Shown here: positions 12,131-26,481 of the stretch, in pieces | Numbering within the stretch: position 1 is the stretch's first letter | Layout: every line of letters begins with the position of its first letter | Source: Spirodela intermedia | Lineage: Eukaryota > Streptophyta > Magnoliopsida > Alismatales > Araceae | Length of the DNA stretch: 64,000 nucleotides | Assembly: GCA_902729315.2 (NCBI GenBank) | Contig: LR746274.1 | Coordinates: 3,375,037 to 3,439,036, forward strand | Reading direction: 5' to 3' | Program-made: the position numbers and the translations under genes | The notes under the pieces: generated by a model | The model's database searches: none | Told to the model about the DNA's origin: nothing | The model's input: the letters and a program-made list of their open reading frames with translations, nothing else

Positions 12131-12728
12131 TAAAATTTTAAATATACCTTTTAACGAAAAGACCCATTACCAATATTATGTAGCTGCCAATAGCCTACTA
12201 ACACATGTCATGAAAATGTCGAGAAAATCAGGTTCAATAAACAATAACTATAATGATTAGAATGATTATGAGTCATCTCCTATATGCTTGACTACTAGTC
12301 AAGCACTTTGATGTTGATTTGGGTGATAATAGTTATGTGTTAATCTTATGATTTGAATTAGGAGTGGATCCTTGCCTCTTGTTGAACAAAAGTGTTTTCT
12401 ATTCTTTAAAGAATTAGAGATTGCCATATGTTGTGCATGCTCTTAACTAACATGTAATAATTGATCTATTGGGAAATTAAACCCCCATATGTTCTTTCCA
12501 TTTCAATGTGAATTTTATGATTGATGAATGATAACTCTAGAGACATTCTACTAGCTTTGAAATATTTTAAATATTATCTTAAAATGTTGTGTAATAACTT
12601 ATTTGTTGTTACTCACTACATATTTTAATTGTGTGGCATATGCTAATCTTACAATGAGGTATGTGATATCTCATTAAAGAGAGGATTGACATCAATCTTA
12701 AATATGTTTTTCATGCTCTTAAATATAT

Positions 12729-12990
12729 CTCATTAAATATTTCAGTTGTGTAAACAAATTATCTCCACCTTGATGTGAGTTTTTATGATATGTACTTGAT
12801 GAAGGTGAATGAGAATACTTTAAAATTTCGAATGTGAGGCATCCTTTAAATTTTCTTGACCTCATTAAATATATATTTTTATGTAAATAGATTTTTCCAC
12901 ATTGATGTGAGCTTTAGGATATGTAATTGAAGAAGATAAATGAAAATAAATTTCAATTTGAATGTGAGGCATCCTATAAAATGCATATGC
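12729..12990. repeat. Diverged tandem duplication, about 132-bp unit
   Basis: Two units begin with CTCATTAAATAT at 12729 and 12861. Both continue through a TTGATGTGAG block, a GATATGTA block and GAATGTGAGGCATCCT near the end. A third, more diverged copy appears around 12499-12560 with CAATGTGAATTTTATGAT. The order of the blocks is the same in each. Confidence 0.7.
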
Positions 12991-15900
12991 TCAGGTTGTT
13001 AGTAATATCTATTCTTTTTCAATCAATAAAAGATTCATATCATAATTTTAACCCAATTTTCATGCATTTGAAAAGAAAGCTTTTTCTTTTTAATTTAAAA
13101 ATAAAAAATTACCTTTGAGTTCTCATGTGATGTCAATTAGGAAGTAAAACATCAATATACCATGTCTCCTTATTTCAAGTGACATTTGAATTTTGGAGAG
13201 TGAATAATATTATTGGAACAATGGGGTTATTTTCCTTCACTATTGTCCAAACTTATGCCTACCTCATTATGCATTTTTTTGTTAGAAAAAAATTGACTAA
13301 GGTTATGCCCCATGTCATCTTATGACTTAGGGTGGTTTTGTACTCATATTATGGCTTAAATAAATACGAAATTCATGAGACCTATATAAAAATAGAATCT
13401 TGAGAAATAAAAAGTATTTATATAAATAGTTTTATAAATTTTTTAATAGGAACACATCCAACATCTTGTCATGTTACACAACTAAAAATTGATGGAACTA
13501 TAGGGCTAGGTGAAACACCAAGAGAAAAAGTGAATTGGGGTTTCTAAAATTTCTATCTATTTTTTTATTTGGGTTAAACCTATGTGTATGTGTTGCAATG
13601 TCTTAGCACACATATCGTGATATTGACCTCTCAACAACTACTCACAAAAAATATTAAAATGTTATACTATTCATCCCTCATCTTGCTACTTTTAGTCCCA
13701 TATTGAAATTTTCTCTAGTATTTAGTAACTTCCTCCATAAACTACATATTGATTTTCATAGGATCAATCACTCAAATGCATCAAGTTTAGACACTTAGCC
13801 ACTCCTAAGTTAAATATGACTACCAACACTTCATGCTTTTACTAAATTAGCCTTCTTCACCACCTAATTACCTTAGAGCCTAATGGAGAGAGAACTGTGA
13901 AAGTAGAGTTGCTTGTTTCACCAAAATGAGCTAGAGAAGATGATGTAATTTTCTCCCACATCATTGATGTGCAGGACCAGAAGAGCTTAATTTTTTGACT
14001 TGAATCATACTATATACAATCAATTTTCAATGCAACAACCTCCTCTCATATGTGAACCTTCATCTTTTACTGATGTTTTGATTTTATGAGATCTCAAACA
14101 TTCAAAAACCTCAAGTTTGAAACTTACCATTCATCAAAAACATCCATTAATGATCTTTAAACTTTCCATTTTTTTAATGTCTTTATTATTTGATTATTTT
14201 TTCATTCAAATTTGAAATTAAAATTTCCTAACTTGATAGAGGATATTAGATATATAAGTTAGATCCAAATCATCAAGTTTATTATAACTTTTTGTCCATG
14301 TAATCAATTTACATGTCACTATCAAACTGAAATATTTTAAGTTTGAATATAACTTTCATTTTCTCCTTTTCTTGATGATTTAATCCACATGGAATCTTAA
14401 AGAACATATATATCGTCATTTTTAAATGTTAAACAGTGCATAATATGATTATAAAAATATATAATCAAAGTAAACATAATTCACATGATTTGAATAATAC
14501 TCATTTAGTCATATTGTCATTTCATTTGAAGATGATTCTTCAACTGATATTCTTTGTCAATCAGATGTTTTTAAATTGAAGATCACTTACTCTCAAGGAT
14601 TAATGTCTTGGATTGATTCTTATTAATAAAATCATAAGATCATAAATTTGTGACATATAAAAAAAATCATCAATATTTAATAATCACTTTATCAATAAAG
14701 TTTTGATTTTTTAAGTATCAAAACTACAAGCATCAACAATTATAGCAGTCAAGAGAAAAAGAGTTATGAAAGAAATTATGTTTACATCTAAAATTCTTAA
14801 ATATACTTCAAGTATGCCCTTTTAACAACAACAAAAAGATAGGGTGATGACTTCAGTGCATCAATTTGAAATCTCCTTAAACATTGTCTCACAAACCTAC
14901 TAACACAATCAAACACTTATATATTTTCCATTGAAGATGTTTTTTATATGTTGTTAGTGTTTATATCCATAATTTTAACAATATCAAAGTTGATCTTAAA
15001 GTGAATATTTGTTTTTAGGCTTTCACCATCTCAAAGTCACTACATGCACTATTATAATCTAATAGTATAGTGCTATAAGAGTATGGATGAAAATAATAGT
15101 TTAAAAGTTAGTCTTGATCTCAAAGAGAATCATGGTGATTAAAAATTTCAAAGAATATTGATTCTCTACTATAAGAATTTACTTTCTAGATTTATTCATA
15201 GATCATTTTTCACTTTTGAATTTATTGTACCAAGCCTTGAAAAGTATGAAGAATGGGTAATTGAAAATACAAAAAATAGGGGATTAAGTCTTAAGGCGAA
15301 ACCTTAAAATTACATGACAAAAATAAGGTTCAATGTAATTGATCATGACACATCAGGTTGAAGGCTTTGGATTCCCAACTTGTTTTAATGATGACTATAT
15401 GTGTAAGAGGATATTTTAGTCACTTAAGAATGGTATATATATATATATATATAGATGATCTAGCTTGGTGTGTGTCAAAAAGCTTAGTGAAATATAAGCA
15501 AAATTTCCTCAAAGATCAAAAAACATCTTACAATGTTAAGCTGCTTTGAAGATTTCATGGAAGAGTAAAATGGTAAACATCTATGCTTAAACTTGAATGA
15601 AATATTTTATGTAAAAATTAATGTCACTAATGTACACATTTAAGTTCTTATTTGAAAGCTTATTGGAAAAGGAACACAATATAATAAACTGCCTAGTGAA
15701 ATGCAAAGACATTGATGTGAAATAGATTTTATAATATTAAAAGTATTTGTAGACATAAAATTTCAAGCCCGAGGTATGACACATTTCAAATCATTAGACA
15801 ACTACTAAAGCAGCCTTATATCCTCAAAGTCTAAAGTGGACAAATACACTCTTTGTTAAAGAGATCAATGCTCACTTTTAGCAATAACCATGTGGTTAGA

Positions 15901-16170
15901 GTATGGGTTTTGGCATACACTAAGATCAAGAAGGGGGAGGGGGTTGAGTTGATCACCTTTTTCTCTCTCATAGTATCCTTTGATGTATAATAAGAGAGTG
16001 GATTTTCTAAGTTTCATGAAATGTACTAAGCTTTTATCATGGTTCAAGTCACTATTTTCATCTACTTTCTAATAACAATCTACTCTTGGGTTTCATTATC
16101 ACATATAATTTGGCCATAATTTCTGATAAATAGGCTCAAATCTCTTAGTATCACCTTGAAACTCTCTACT

Positions 16171-16345
16171 AGGTTCAAGGCTTTAGGAGGCCACAAAAAA
16201 CTGTTTTTCTAAGATAATTCTATAAAAAAATCTTCTTAAAGCTTGTTTATAAATTTAGGACTTTAGGAGGCCACACACCATTGTTTTACTATTATTGTTC
16301 TCTAGAATATTATCTTCTAGATTCACAACTTTAGGAGACCACATC
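16171..16345. repeat. Three copies of a CTTTAGGAGGCCACA motif
   Basis: The motif CTTTAGGAG(G/A)CCACA occurs near 16172, 16261 and 16330, spaced about 70-90 bases apart. The intervening AT-rich DNA is poorly conserved. This suggests an old short tandem duplication; function unknown. Confidence 0.6.
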
Positions 16346-19300
16346 GTTATTTCATTAGGACAACTCTCACTCAATTTTTTCTTAGATTAAGGTTATAAAT
16401 GTTGGATCATTGTATAAAATATGTTGAGGGCTTGACATTAGATTATTTGAGGGCTTGACAATCAATGTTAGAATAAATGTTTTCTCAAACTTCAACTACA
16501 TCTGAATGTCCCATTCATTTCTCTCTAATTTATCAAAGTGGGTACTGCACTCAAGAGCTTTAGATCATTATAAAGAGATAGGCATATATGCCATATCGAT
16601 CATCTATTAAAATCTCCATATTTATAGGTGAATCATTCGAGATGAATTTTGAATATCTTTAAGATCTTCAATGTACAATTTTCTTGGAAGAAACACAGTT
16701 AAATGACTAGAAATATAATATGATATATTCTTTAAGCTTTTTCAAATATCTTTCTATGAAATTGATACTCAAGGTTAATAAGTCAATGTTCTAATTGATT
16801 GGATATTGATTTAAGTCCATTTGCTAAATAACTAATAAATTAACTGTAAAATCAAAGATGGTTTATTAATAATCAACAAACTAATACAAATATGTTCACT
16901 ATATAATTCATTCTCAAATGAATACATTGAACCCTGATTTGATGTGTAATAACACTTTTGATAATTTAGATGAAAAAATAATTTTCTAAAGTGTATTCTT
17001 TGCTATCCAAAAAATCATATTCAATGAGATAAGTAGTTTGAATCCAGTCAATTAATTCAACATTAAAACCATTTGAAAGTAATAATCTATTATCATGAGT
17101 ATATAGTCTTTCATATCCATGTTTAATAATAAATTTTTTATAAATATTGGCACTTTCTACAACCTAATGGTGTGATAATTTTGTATGATGAGATTAGTTA
17201 GTTACAAGAATTCAATATTTCTATTTACAAGTATGCTCAATAGATTCTAATATAATCATTTAATATTATTACATCAAATTCAATGTGGATTTGATGTATA
17301 TAAAATTAAATAGATTCTCATATTTATTGGTATATCAAACTATGAGTGAAATAATTCTATCCTTTTAATCGACTTCTTATTTATTTGCTTATAATGCATC
17401 CAGAAAAAACAATTGATTCTAAAAGAGAAGAGTGGGCCTCCTCTGGTTGGCCCATAGAGGTGTGAATTTAGAAGAGAGGAGTGGAGCTCCTTTATTTTAT
17501 CCCCTAGATTCTTGAATCTAGAAGATGATACCTAAGAGGCATTGAGTTGACTAGAACTATTAAATTGAGTGTTAATATTTTTGAAGCCCATAATTCAACA
17601 CATTTTCTTAAAGATTTAGTAAAACCTTCTAAATTAGTGTTGAACATGGTAGTCAAAGAGTGGAGTAGGTGGCATACATTTATTGTTGTCTATATCTTAG
17701 GAACAAAGAGAGATAATAAATGGATGAAGAAAAAAAGAATTAAAACTTTACCAATTCAGCCCTCTTCATGGTAGTAGGGTGTCACATAGAATCCAACACG
17801 TATATCAATTCTTCTTTGTTCTAGAACCTCATAGTTTCTAAATGTTTAATATCCACATTACTCTTAGAAAGAGACTAAATCTTGTCTTAAAAACAATGTT
17901 TACAACCACCATGTGTCACAATTTACTCACCTTTTTTAGTGACTTTATTTATAACTTATGAAATATCAATGTTTCCAACTTTGTAGTAGAGACAATGGAT
18001 GTTATTCACTAAAACAAAGCTACAATTGAGAAACTGGAAGCATAGGAAAAGAATTCAACTAAAAAATCAGAAAACCTTCCACAGTATACTAGAATATAAA
18101 CCTAAAAGATAAATTGAAACATACAAAGAGCAATTGAAAAGGTTATACTCTAACATAATGGATGAGTGGCTGAGAAGATTTTCATTTTATGGTATGAAAA
18201 ATAATTTTTAGTTCAGAATGCCTATTGAAACATGTTTTCTTATGATGTACACTAGTTTGATGTGAGAAATAGTTTCCTTAATGATGAGGTCAAAAAACAT
18301 TTAAGGGGTGAAATGAATATCCTAGATTGTCACATCTTATATCTGTGTTTAAGAGGTCACTTTTGTGGATTAAAAAACTCCTAGAGACTGTTTTAACAGG
18401 TTTATTAAGTTTTTAGTGACCTTGAAATATAATCCAATGCTAAAAATGCTAAATTTTATAAGAATGATCATTGTGGAATAGTTTCAATGCTCATCTTAGT
18501 AAATAATGATCTTTGTAAATAAGTGAACTAAGCACCTTTATAGCCATGGATTAAGAAATCAATATATTTATATCATTATAATACTTGCTAGTATTGAGGT
18601 CATTGAACCAATGAGTTCATAGTGCCCTAAAGAAAAATATTTTTTTTATGCAATGGTATAAATTGCCTAAAAGATATATATATATATATATTTATAGTTA
18701 GTTAGTATGGTTGAAAAGTAATATACTTATTCTATGCTTAACATGAGATGGCTTTCTTAGTGTATTATTATTCTTTATACTCATATCACGAGAAGAGCAC
18801 TTGACAAATGCACAAAATACCAAGGGATTAATTTTTAAGAAGTTGGATAATGTACACATTAATTGATACTTAAATATGATTTGGGTAGGCAAAGTTGATG
18901 ACAAAATTTATCTGTAGATGTTGTACAAATAAAAGATGGAACATTGTGACTAGATGTAGAGTGAAAGCTAAAATTTGGGTTATTGACTTGAAACATTTGA
19001 GATTGTAAACATATCATCCAATTTTTTTGTCAAATAATAATGTAGATAATCATTTTGCTCTGAATTTTTTGGTAATTACAGAATAAAAGACATCAATGTT
19101 GATTGGCATTTTCTCAAACAAAAGTTAGATGAAAAAGTTACTTGTCTGCTCATCTAGTCCAATCATGAAGGAAAAAAGAATCTTGATAAAACAACTTTGA
19201 GGGCAATAATTTGATCTTTAATTTACCAAAGATATTGAACATATTTTATCTAGGTTATTAATAATTTTTATATCTAATCCATAATAATATAATCATATTT

Positions 19301-22300
19301 TTTGTATAATTATGAAATGTCAAATCTTATGTGATGACTTCAGAACTATTTTATAATATGTCCAATCTTTCAATCTTAATTGTATCACTCTTTTCTACAT
19401 ATTTTTTAGTAATATCACTCTAAGAATAACATTTCAAAACCTCTTTGAGAATTTTTGTGTTCCTATTTTAAGAGCTCTTGCACAAATTCTTCATCATAAG
19501 TCTAGATAAATTGAGTGAATGAAGGTTTTTTTTTCCTCTTCAGGTGATTCTCTTAGGCACATGCTGATTAGTATTAAATTTGGGTGAAAGTGCTCAAATT
19601 TGGGAACTATGGAACTCTTCAATTGAATCATGGTTTGTCCCATCTCAATTTCTTGTTTTCACTTTGGAGGCTGTGGGGCAGCCTAATACATTCCTTTGAG
19701 TAGAAAAAGCAAACTACTACAGAAGAAGATTCACCTTAGTTATTCAAAATCTTAAAATCTACATCTCAAGAAATGTTTCATATTAATTCTAGAAAGTTAA
19801 ACTTGTTGTTCAAAGTTTTAGCACATCATTACGATTTGTAGTCATATCCTTCACCAAATGAGGTAAATATGGAATTCTATGTTGTTAGATTCTCACTATG
19901 AAATATGTTTCTTCTATTGTGAATCAAGCTTGCAAGTTATAAATGTTAACTATTTTTGTTTATTAGTCTTCAATATTTATAGTTTACTATCTCTCCACTA
20001 CTCAATAGTCTATGCTCCTCTCTCCCTCTAAACTACCCTGATATTGATTTAGCTAGTAACTGAGGCAATCAAGAATTTTTAGTAGTAAATGAATAATTTT
20101 TTAAGGCTCAAATATTTCCTCCCAAAGAAGGCATTAAAAATTGCTCATTGGTGAGGTCTAGCTTATGTTGAGTGGCAAAGTTATTCAGCTGAAAACCTTT
20201 TCCTCAAATGACATGCTTCCCACACATTGTCCTTCTACATAATTGATTCACCATCAACATGATAGCAGCCAACTTAAGTATATATCCCATTTTTCGTCCC
20301 CTCATCAAACATATTCAGGTTCTCTTGTTTTGGTCCAGGAGCAAGTTTACTACAAGGATCTTGAAATCACATCATTTCCCCCACTTGATCAGTGAGATTA
20401 CATCTCTACTCAAGGTCTAGGGAGTAGTTATTTCTCTACCTGTAGTCTTGAGTCAATGGAAAGAGGTACGAATTAGTGAAATGTATAACGTACTACTAAA
20501 TAAAATTTCTAAAGTGGAAATTTATAGAGATGCGTAAATTATTCTAACTAAAAACTCCTAATTATATATACATATATAAATATATAGACAGAAAGAGGGT
20601 GAGGGAATGATGACTCGCCACTAAATGCATTCAGAACAAGGCTTCTTTCATGTGTTCACCATCTGACCCATAGGACAATGATTACCTTGCTTGAGAGATG
20701 TCGGGCTCAAATCCTTTCTCCTAGGTCAAGTCCAACCCAAGCATTCGTAAAGGAAAGAAATTTGCACGCATGCTTATATTGCTCTTGGATGCCCCCATAA
20801 AAAATACACTTTTTAGACTGTCAATCACAAAACCTACCCATCCGAGGATTTGCACACGGCGAGAAACACGAATTACTGACACTTGATTTTGTGAGGGGGG
20901 GGTGCAATTTCCCCATTTTTCTTATTTTTTCACTTATTATAGGATCCCTTAATCTCAGTTACAAGCTGATGCGTGCTACTCTCTCTCTCCTCTCCCCCAA
21001 GCTGCGCAAAGAACCGTCTCGAGTGAAGAAATGGAGACTAACAACCGGTCTATGGGGGCCTTTCCACTTAGTCGCGGAGGGTCACGTGACCTCGTCGATT
21101 TTTATATTCCACGCCCATTTGGTGCCGCGTAGATGGTCAAGGAGGAGACGAGGTCAAAACAAAGGAAGGGCGAAAGCTGCCGGGAAATGGGCAGGTCCTC
21201 GTCAGATATGCGGCTGGATGGCGGTCGGTGATACAAAGTAATGTGGGGTCTACACTCGTGGCAGCTGCAAGAGATAAGATTTGTACGACTAGGAGGGAAC
21301 GGCCAGAGAGAGGTGGGCGCCGCGTGTTTGACTTTCAGCGTATGCGAGCCAGATGATGCCAACTCCGCCGAAATTGATGATTGGACAGGACACTCGACAC
21401 GAGCGGGGACCTCATGAACGCAACAACACAGACCCCAATGGACGGAAGGAGAGAGAGAGAGAGAGACTTTGTGAACACAAACGGAGAAAGGGAAATTATT
21501 AACGCAAGTAAACGAGAAAGAAAGACAGCACAGTGGAGACCTTGCAACTTCCGGCCCACTTGCACCTACAAGTCTCTAGTAGGAGATGTACATAAGAAAA
21601 AGCAGGTCACTTTTGCCGTCTTTCTCCCTGTCGTCTTGCTTCACAAAGTCGACAATAATTGAGGGGAAGCTTGAATCGGCCATGCCCGAGTCGAACTAGG
21701 ATCGGCCCACCAAGCCCTTAAACACTTCACTCGCCAAGTTCCTAAGACTTGCCTATGTAATCCAGAAGAGTACTTAGAGTGGACTAAGATGTTGTAGGAT
21801 CTGACGGCAATGGGAGGATCTCGATCAAATGAAATCATGAACGGTGCCGGAGTTGGATGAGCCCATAAACGAGATGAACACTAAAAATTGGAGAACAATA
21901 AGGTGATCAGAGTTAGAATAAGTATCTAATTCAGACAATAGGTGACTCGTAAAGCTATCTGGCTTCCCAGATGAAATAAAAGGGATTAAATGGTTAGTTT
22001 CAGGGGAGAAAGATGGAGAATTCTCGAGTTTTGCTGTTATCATGGCTAGCTCCGCGACGATCTCATCATCAACCTATGTGCGTCTCCTCCACTGATTTTT
22101 CCCCTCTAAGTTTCATATTTACGTATGATTCCTTTTTCTCTCTCTCCCTACATCTATCTATGCAATTTTCATGCATTATTCTACTTTCTCTGTACGCTTC
22201 CTCTCTTTGTCTCTCCCTTCCTAGCGTTTGGCCGAGACCTAATCCTCAAACAATTCAATTTGGCTTTTATGCATTATTCATCTCCCTCTCCCTCTCTCCC

Positions 22301-23886
22301 ACACACACACACAAAGGCACGCAGACCTTTAACGCTCAATGCGCTCCACGGTTTGTGGACCATCTTATCGTCAACATTTGGCTCCCCAGTTAATACCTAC
22401 AACACGAAGGTATTGTCTATATAATCTTCATCTATCTCTCTCTATCTTCCCGTCAGTCTTGAAGGTGGACTTGTTCTAGTGTTTGGGGACGGCTTCATGT
22501 GCAACATATGGCTCTCTTTCCCACTGAACCTACTTCCGATGGAGATTTAGGATGCGAACATACTACACTTCTTCTCTGCGTACGCCCCATGTATCTGTCT
22601 CACACCTGTACATATATCTACACTACAACCTATGATCCACAAACTGAGTTTTACATTTACGTACGAGGCTGCAGACCAAGTAGTCAGAAGAAGAGTAAAA
22701 AGATTATGAGTAGAGAGAGAATAGAAGAAGAAAACGTGAAGAGAGAGGAGGAGAGGAACAGAATGGTGGAAGGATCCGTATATGAAGACAGAAATATGAA
22801 GATTAAGTCTAGAGGAAAATACAGGGACATTGGAATATAGAAACATAGGCAAATGACAGAGGGAGAAGAGAGAGACGGGGGATGCTTTCACTACCCGAGG
22901 GACATCATCCAAAACGAGGGGCTCGTTCCTCCATCGACGAAATCCCCTGGAGAGGCGACACCAATACGTCCGAATCAACCCTAAAATAAAGAAAATAAGA
23001 GAATTGGCACATCCGGGGACAGACGTCACTTCAACGCTTCCTTCGCGGATATTTCAAGGAACATATCCCCATCGTCATCAACATCGTTTCAGGCATCTCT
23101 ATCATCCTCTCATCCCGGTTATACGGGTGTCCACAGAACGGCCACTTGACGAGCTGCCGCCGCCGCTGACTCGCCGTCGTCCTTCCTCTTCACCTCCGGC
23201 GAGCTTCCGTGCAAGTTCGCCGGCCGGGGACCGCGTCAAACCTGAAATTAAATCCCTCGCCGGTGGCAAGGTAGCTGTGGGCGGTCATCGGGCGCCGGCG
23301 CCCGTGTGAACGAGTGTGAACTTTGGCCATTGAATTCTCTCCGTTGAATGACAGGAAGTTACACATCATCCGGCGATACCGTCCACGGATTATTTAATGA
23401 TGGCAAAGATAGATATTATTGATGATTGAGAAAAAGAAAAACCTATCTTCCGGATAAATATTAAATAGGGTATCTCCGGCGTGCCACTGAAATTCAGTAA
23501 TACCCCCCAATTACTTTAACGATCTCTTTGACGTTGGACAGCTGAACGGGAAATAAAAAACAGAAAAGAAGGATATAGAAACAGAGGATCTATGTCGTCT
23601 TTCTCGGCTGGTCTTTCCATTTTGTCCGCTAAATGTTAAGCTAAGAAAAAAAAATCAAATACAAGGACGACAAAGTCTATATCAGGGAAACTAGCAATGA
23701 CAAATATACTTTTCCTCAATGTGTGACATCATCTCATGCGACAGTCTCTTCTGTGTCTCCCTCTCTGCCTCTAAACTAAAATAAAGTTCAGAAAAAATAA
23801 ATCAAATACAAGCTCGACTCAGTCTTTAACCGAAAAGGTCCGAAGTTTTCCTTGACGTGAGATGCCAGCTTCTCCCTCTCCCTCGC

Positions 23887-23891
<5 letters not shown>

Positions 23892-23931
<40 letters not shown>
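23892..23931. repeat. CT microsatellite, 20 units
   Basis: Uninterrupted CT dinucleotides in intergenic DNA, not close to a supported gene. Confidence 0.95.
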
Positions 23932-23935
<4 letters not shown>

Positions 23936-24073
23936 CGCCTTACTTTTAGCAAGGTACATGACGAGAGAATCAAACCAGAGCAAAAAATTTACGAGAGCAT
24001 AACCCAGAGTCAGCTTATGGGTTTCTTATTGGGGTTGAGCGACATGAAAATCGTGAAATAGGTTTTCAAGCTC

Positions 24074-24287
24074 GAGCCAAGTTTGGCAAGATCTAGAGCC
24101 AACTTGTAGAGATCTCTAATTATCTTCACAATTGAGTGGCTTTTTCAAACTTTTAGTATTCATCGACTGTTTGATTGTTTGATATTGAGAGGAAAACAGG
24201 GGGACTAGGGTCTCCTATTTTTTAAATCTAGAGCCAAGTTGTGCCAAGTTCAGCAAGAACTAGAGCTGACTTCTAGATCTCTCTAAT
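24074..24287. repeat. Imperfect direct repeat about 155 bp apart
   Basis: Two copies share GAGCCAAGTT, a CTAGAGC(C/T) block and AGATCTCTCTAAT-like ends in the same order, at 24074-24120 and 24231-24287. The second copy has small insertions. Confidence 0.6.
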
Positions 24288-24623
24288 TTTCATCATTAAT
24301 TTGATGATTTATTATAAAAATAAAGAAATTCTAGGTAAAAATTCCATCTTTCATAAAAAATCATTGCATTTTATTACCATTTGTGTGCATGATTTCACTT
24401 GGTGGCACAAATGGCTTCTTGCAAAACGTTCGATGACTTATGTGAAGATATCCATAAACATAAATAATAACCTAAACATTGAAAATATTTTATGTATTCA
24501 CTAATGGTTAGAGAGAAAGCAGTGCCAACTGAATTACATATGTTTTGTGATTTCATTCAAAGCAAGGATGCTATGAGTCTTCTCTCAAAGTGCGCCTCTC
24601 ATCGTTTACAAATATTTTAATCG

Positions 24624-24626
<3 letters not shown>

Positions 24627-24656
<30 letters not shown>
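24627..24656. repeat. CT microsatellite
   Basis: About 14-15 CT units in intergenic DNA. Confidence 0.9.
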
Positions 24657-24659
<3 letters not shown>

Positions 24660-26260
24660 GCACAAGTGCACTTTCTCCGTCTTTCAATCCATACAAACTC
24701 ACACATGTACTTTTGGATGTATGTGCGAGAAGATGTCAAATTCTTGACACGAAACATGTACCTTATCGATTAGCTATGCCTGCATATAGACACGTAAACA
24801 TGTACCTTATCGGCAGTATCATCAACCTTATCTATTACCAAATTCCTGGCACAATACTTTGACAGCATCATGAGAACAAGATATCAACATGTTTCTGACA
24901 GGAGTTTTTACTACTTCTTGTGCTTTCAGCAAATGTAGCCATGCCCATGATTCCTCTTCACAATTCCTTAAAAAGAAATTGAAAAAATCAATTGATGATT
25001 TGAAGACTGTCAAAACATTGTCAACAAATAATATTAAGACTAATATTAATGAGACTTGGATAAGCAACTTCATATTTGACAATAGTTTGAGGTCATGATT
25101 AGTAAGAACAGTGATAACTAGTAACTGAAATAATTTTGATTTTTATATAAGTAAATTATTAATAATAGTAGGGACAAAAATAGAACCAAATAATATCACC
25201 TCAATTAAAAAGGTATTGAGGTTTTTTTAGATTAACCAACGGTGTAAATATCATCTCAATTAAAAAGGAATTGGTTAAAAAAGTATTTCAAATCATAAAC
25301 AAAATATTTATAGGTAGATAATTATATTTACTTTGGATCTTTACATGAATATAATACTTGACTATTACCAATTCAATTTGATAATAAAAGTATTTCTAAG
25401 CAGATTATTATATTTATTTAGGAGTTTAACCTGATTATTACCAATTCAATAATTCTATCTTTGGAAGAATGATATTATCAATTGTTGTGGTTAGGATATG
25501 GCATATATTTTGTTTATTATTTTAGTTCAACAATGGCTTTGATCGGCGGTAGAGCCACGGCCTTTGATCATAGGTCAGGAGTGGCGAGGGTTTCTTAGAG
25601 ATAAAATTAGGGCACTATTTTACGCAGGTTTTCTTAGAGATAACTTTGCACATTCTTTTGATACGTCACTATAGCATAAAATAATATAATCAACCATGAA
25701 GTGATAATACCGACACATTCTTATGCAGAAATTTAGATAATATAGCTATCTTTTGCATCGATTGGTCTATTTCATGTATAACTAGCAATATTCTCGGATT
25801 CCGAACGTATGGAAAACTGCAGAGAAGAGCTGTCCGCCGCTCAATGACGTGGTGAGCGTAACGTCTCTGATCCCTACCTACCACCACAAGTTCAATCGCA
25901 ACCCGTGGGAGGCCACCGTGGATTTCAAAATCGATGAACGGTCATAAAATTGCTCCTTCCTCTCTATTTCCCCCAGTTGACTCGATGCCGCGTGGGCTTT
26001 AAAACTGCTGCTAGAGCCACCTCTATTTCTCCCTGGAGCTCCAAGTTTTGGGTTTCTGAATTGTCTTGTCAGCTGTAAGGGGGACTTTTCGCTTCGGCTG
26101 CCTTCTCTGTTTCTTCTTCTTCCTTTCTCGGTGATTGGCTTTCTGGGTTGAAACCCCGGACTGCGGTCGATGCAAGAGAAGGCTGGCCTTCATTGGATAA
26201 TGACGAGGAGGCAGTAGCTCAGGAGGCCCCGAGAGATGGTGAACCACAGCAGCGAACATC

Positions 26261-26481
26261 AGCGCCACCGCCTTTTTGTGAGCATTTATAGCTTCGATTG
26301 AGCACTTCTTTCCGGACTTGGGAAGCGCCGTGATTTCCTCAGGTACGCTGCCGAAGCTTCCGCTTTCTTCTTTCTGCTTTATGCAGACGACAACCCCGAC
26401 TCTCCATAACCATCTCGTCTTTGATCTCGTTGGTTTTCCAGGGCGTTGATTTCAATTAAGCGTGACGGATATATCCATCGG
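26261..26481 (+). promoter_or_regulatory. Probable core promoter and leader of the Nudix gene, with a leader intron
   Basis: A TATA-like motif (ATTTATAG) lies near 26284. A good donor (CAG/GTACGCTG) at 26342/26343 and an acceptor (TTTTCCAG) ending at 26441 define a possible 99-base intron in the 5' leader. The ATG follows 40 bases later. Both sites match consensus, but there is no transcript evidence. Confidence 0.4.

Larger units (their letters stand above)
12131..20880. other. Long AT-rich gene-free stretch
   Basis: Nearly 9 kb of very AT-rich DNA with stops in all frames and no ORF beyond about 75 codons. It contains diverged tandem repeats (12729-12990, 16171-16345) and short AT runs (15434-15453, 18675-18691). 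It looks like old, decayed repeat DNA, but I could not identify coding remnants of a particular transposon family. Confidence 0.6.
20881..26260. other. Intergenic DNA of mixed composition, no gene supported
   Basis: GC content rises compared with the stretch before it. Several short ORFs exist (for example at 20891-21241 and 23004-23309), but none shows a recognisable domain. The sequence holds CT tracts at 23892-23931 and 24627-24656. It also has an imperfect direct repeat at 24074-24120 and 24231-24287 and AT-rich repeats around 25.2-25.5 kb that contain CTCAATTAAAAAGG twice. From about 25.9 kb the sequence becomes promoter-like for the Nudix gene. Confidence 0.5.

Noticed and set aside
18910-19180. 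Possible remnant of a Mutator-like transposase (translation resembling RWNIVTRCRVKAKIWVID followed by NVDWHFLKQKL)
   Set aside because: The similarity is weak, frames are broken and neither a complete zinc-knuckle pattern nor the catalytic region is visible. A translated profile search would be needed.
23004-23309. 101-codon plus-strand frame with Pro/Arg-rich translation
   Set aside because: No domain, no splice partners and no conserved motif; composition follows the local GC rise.
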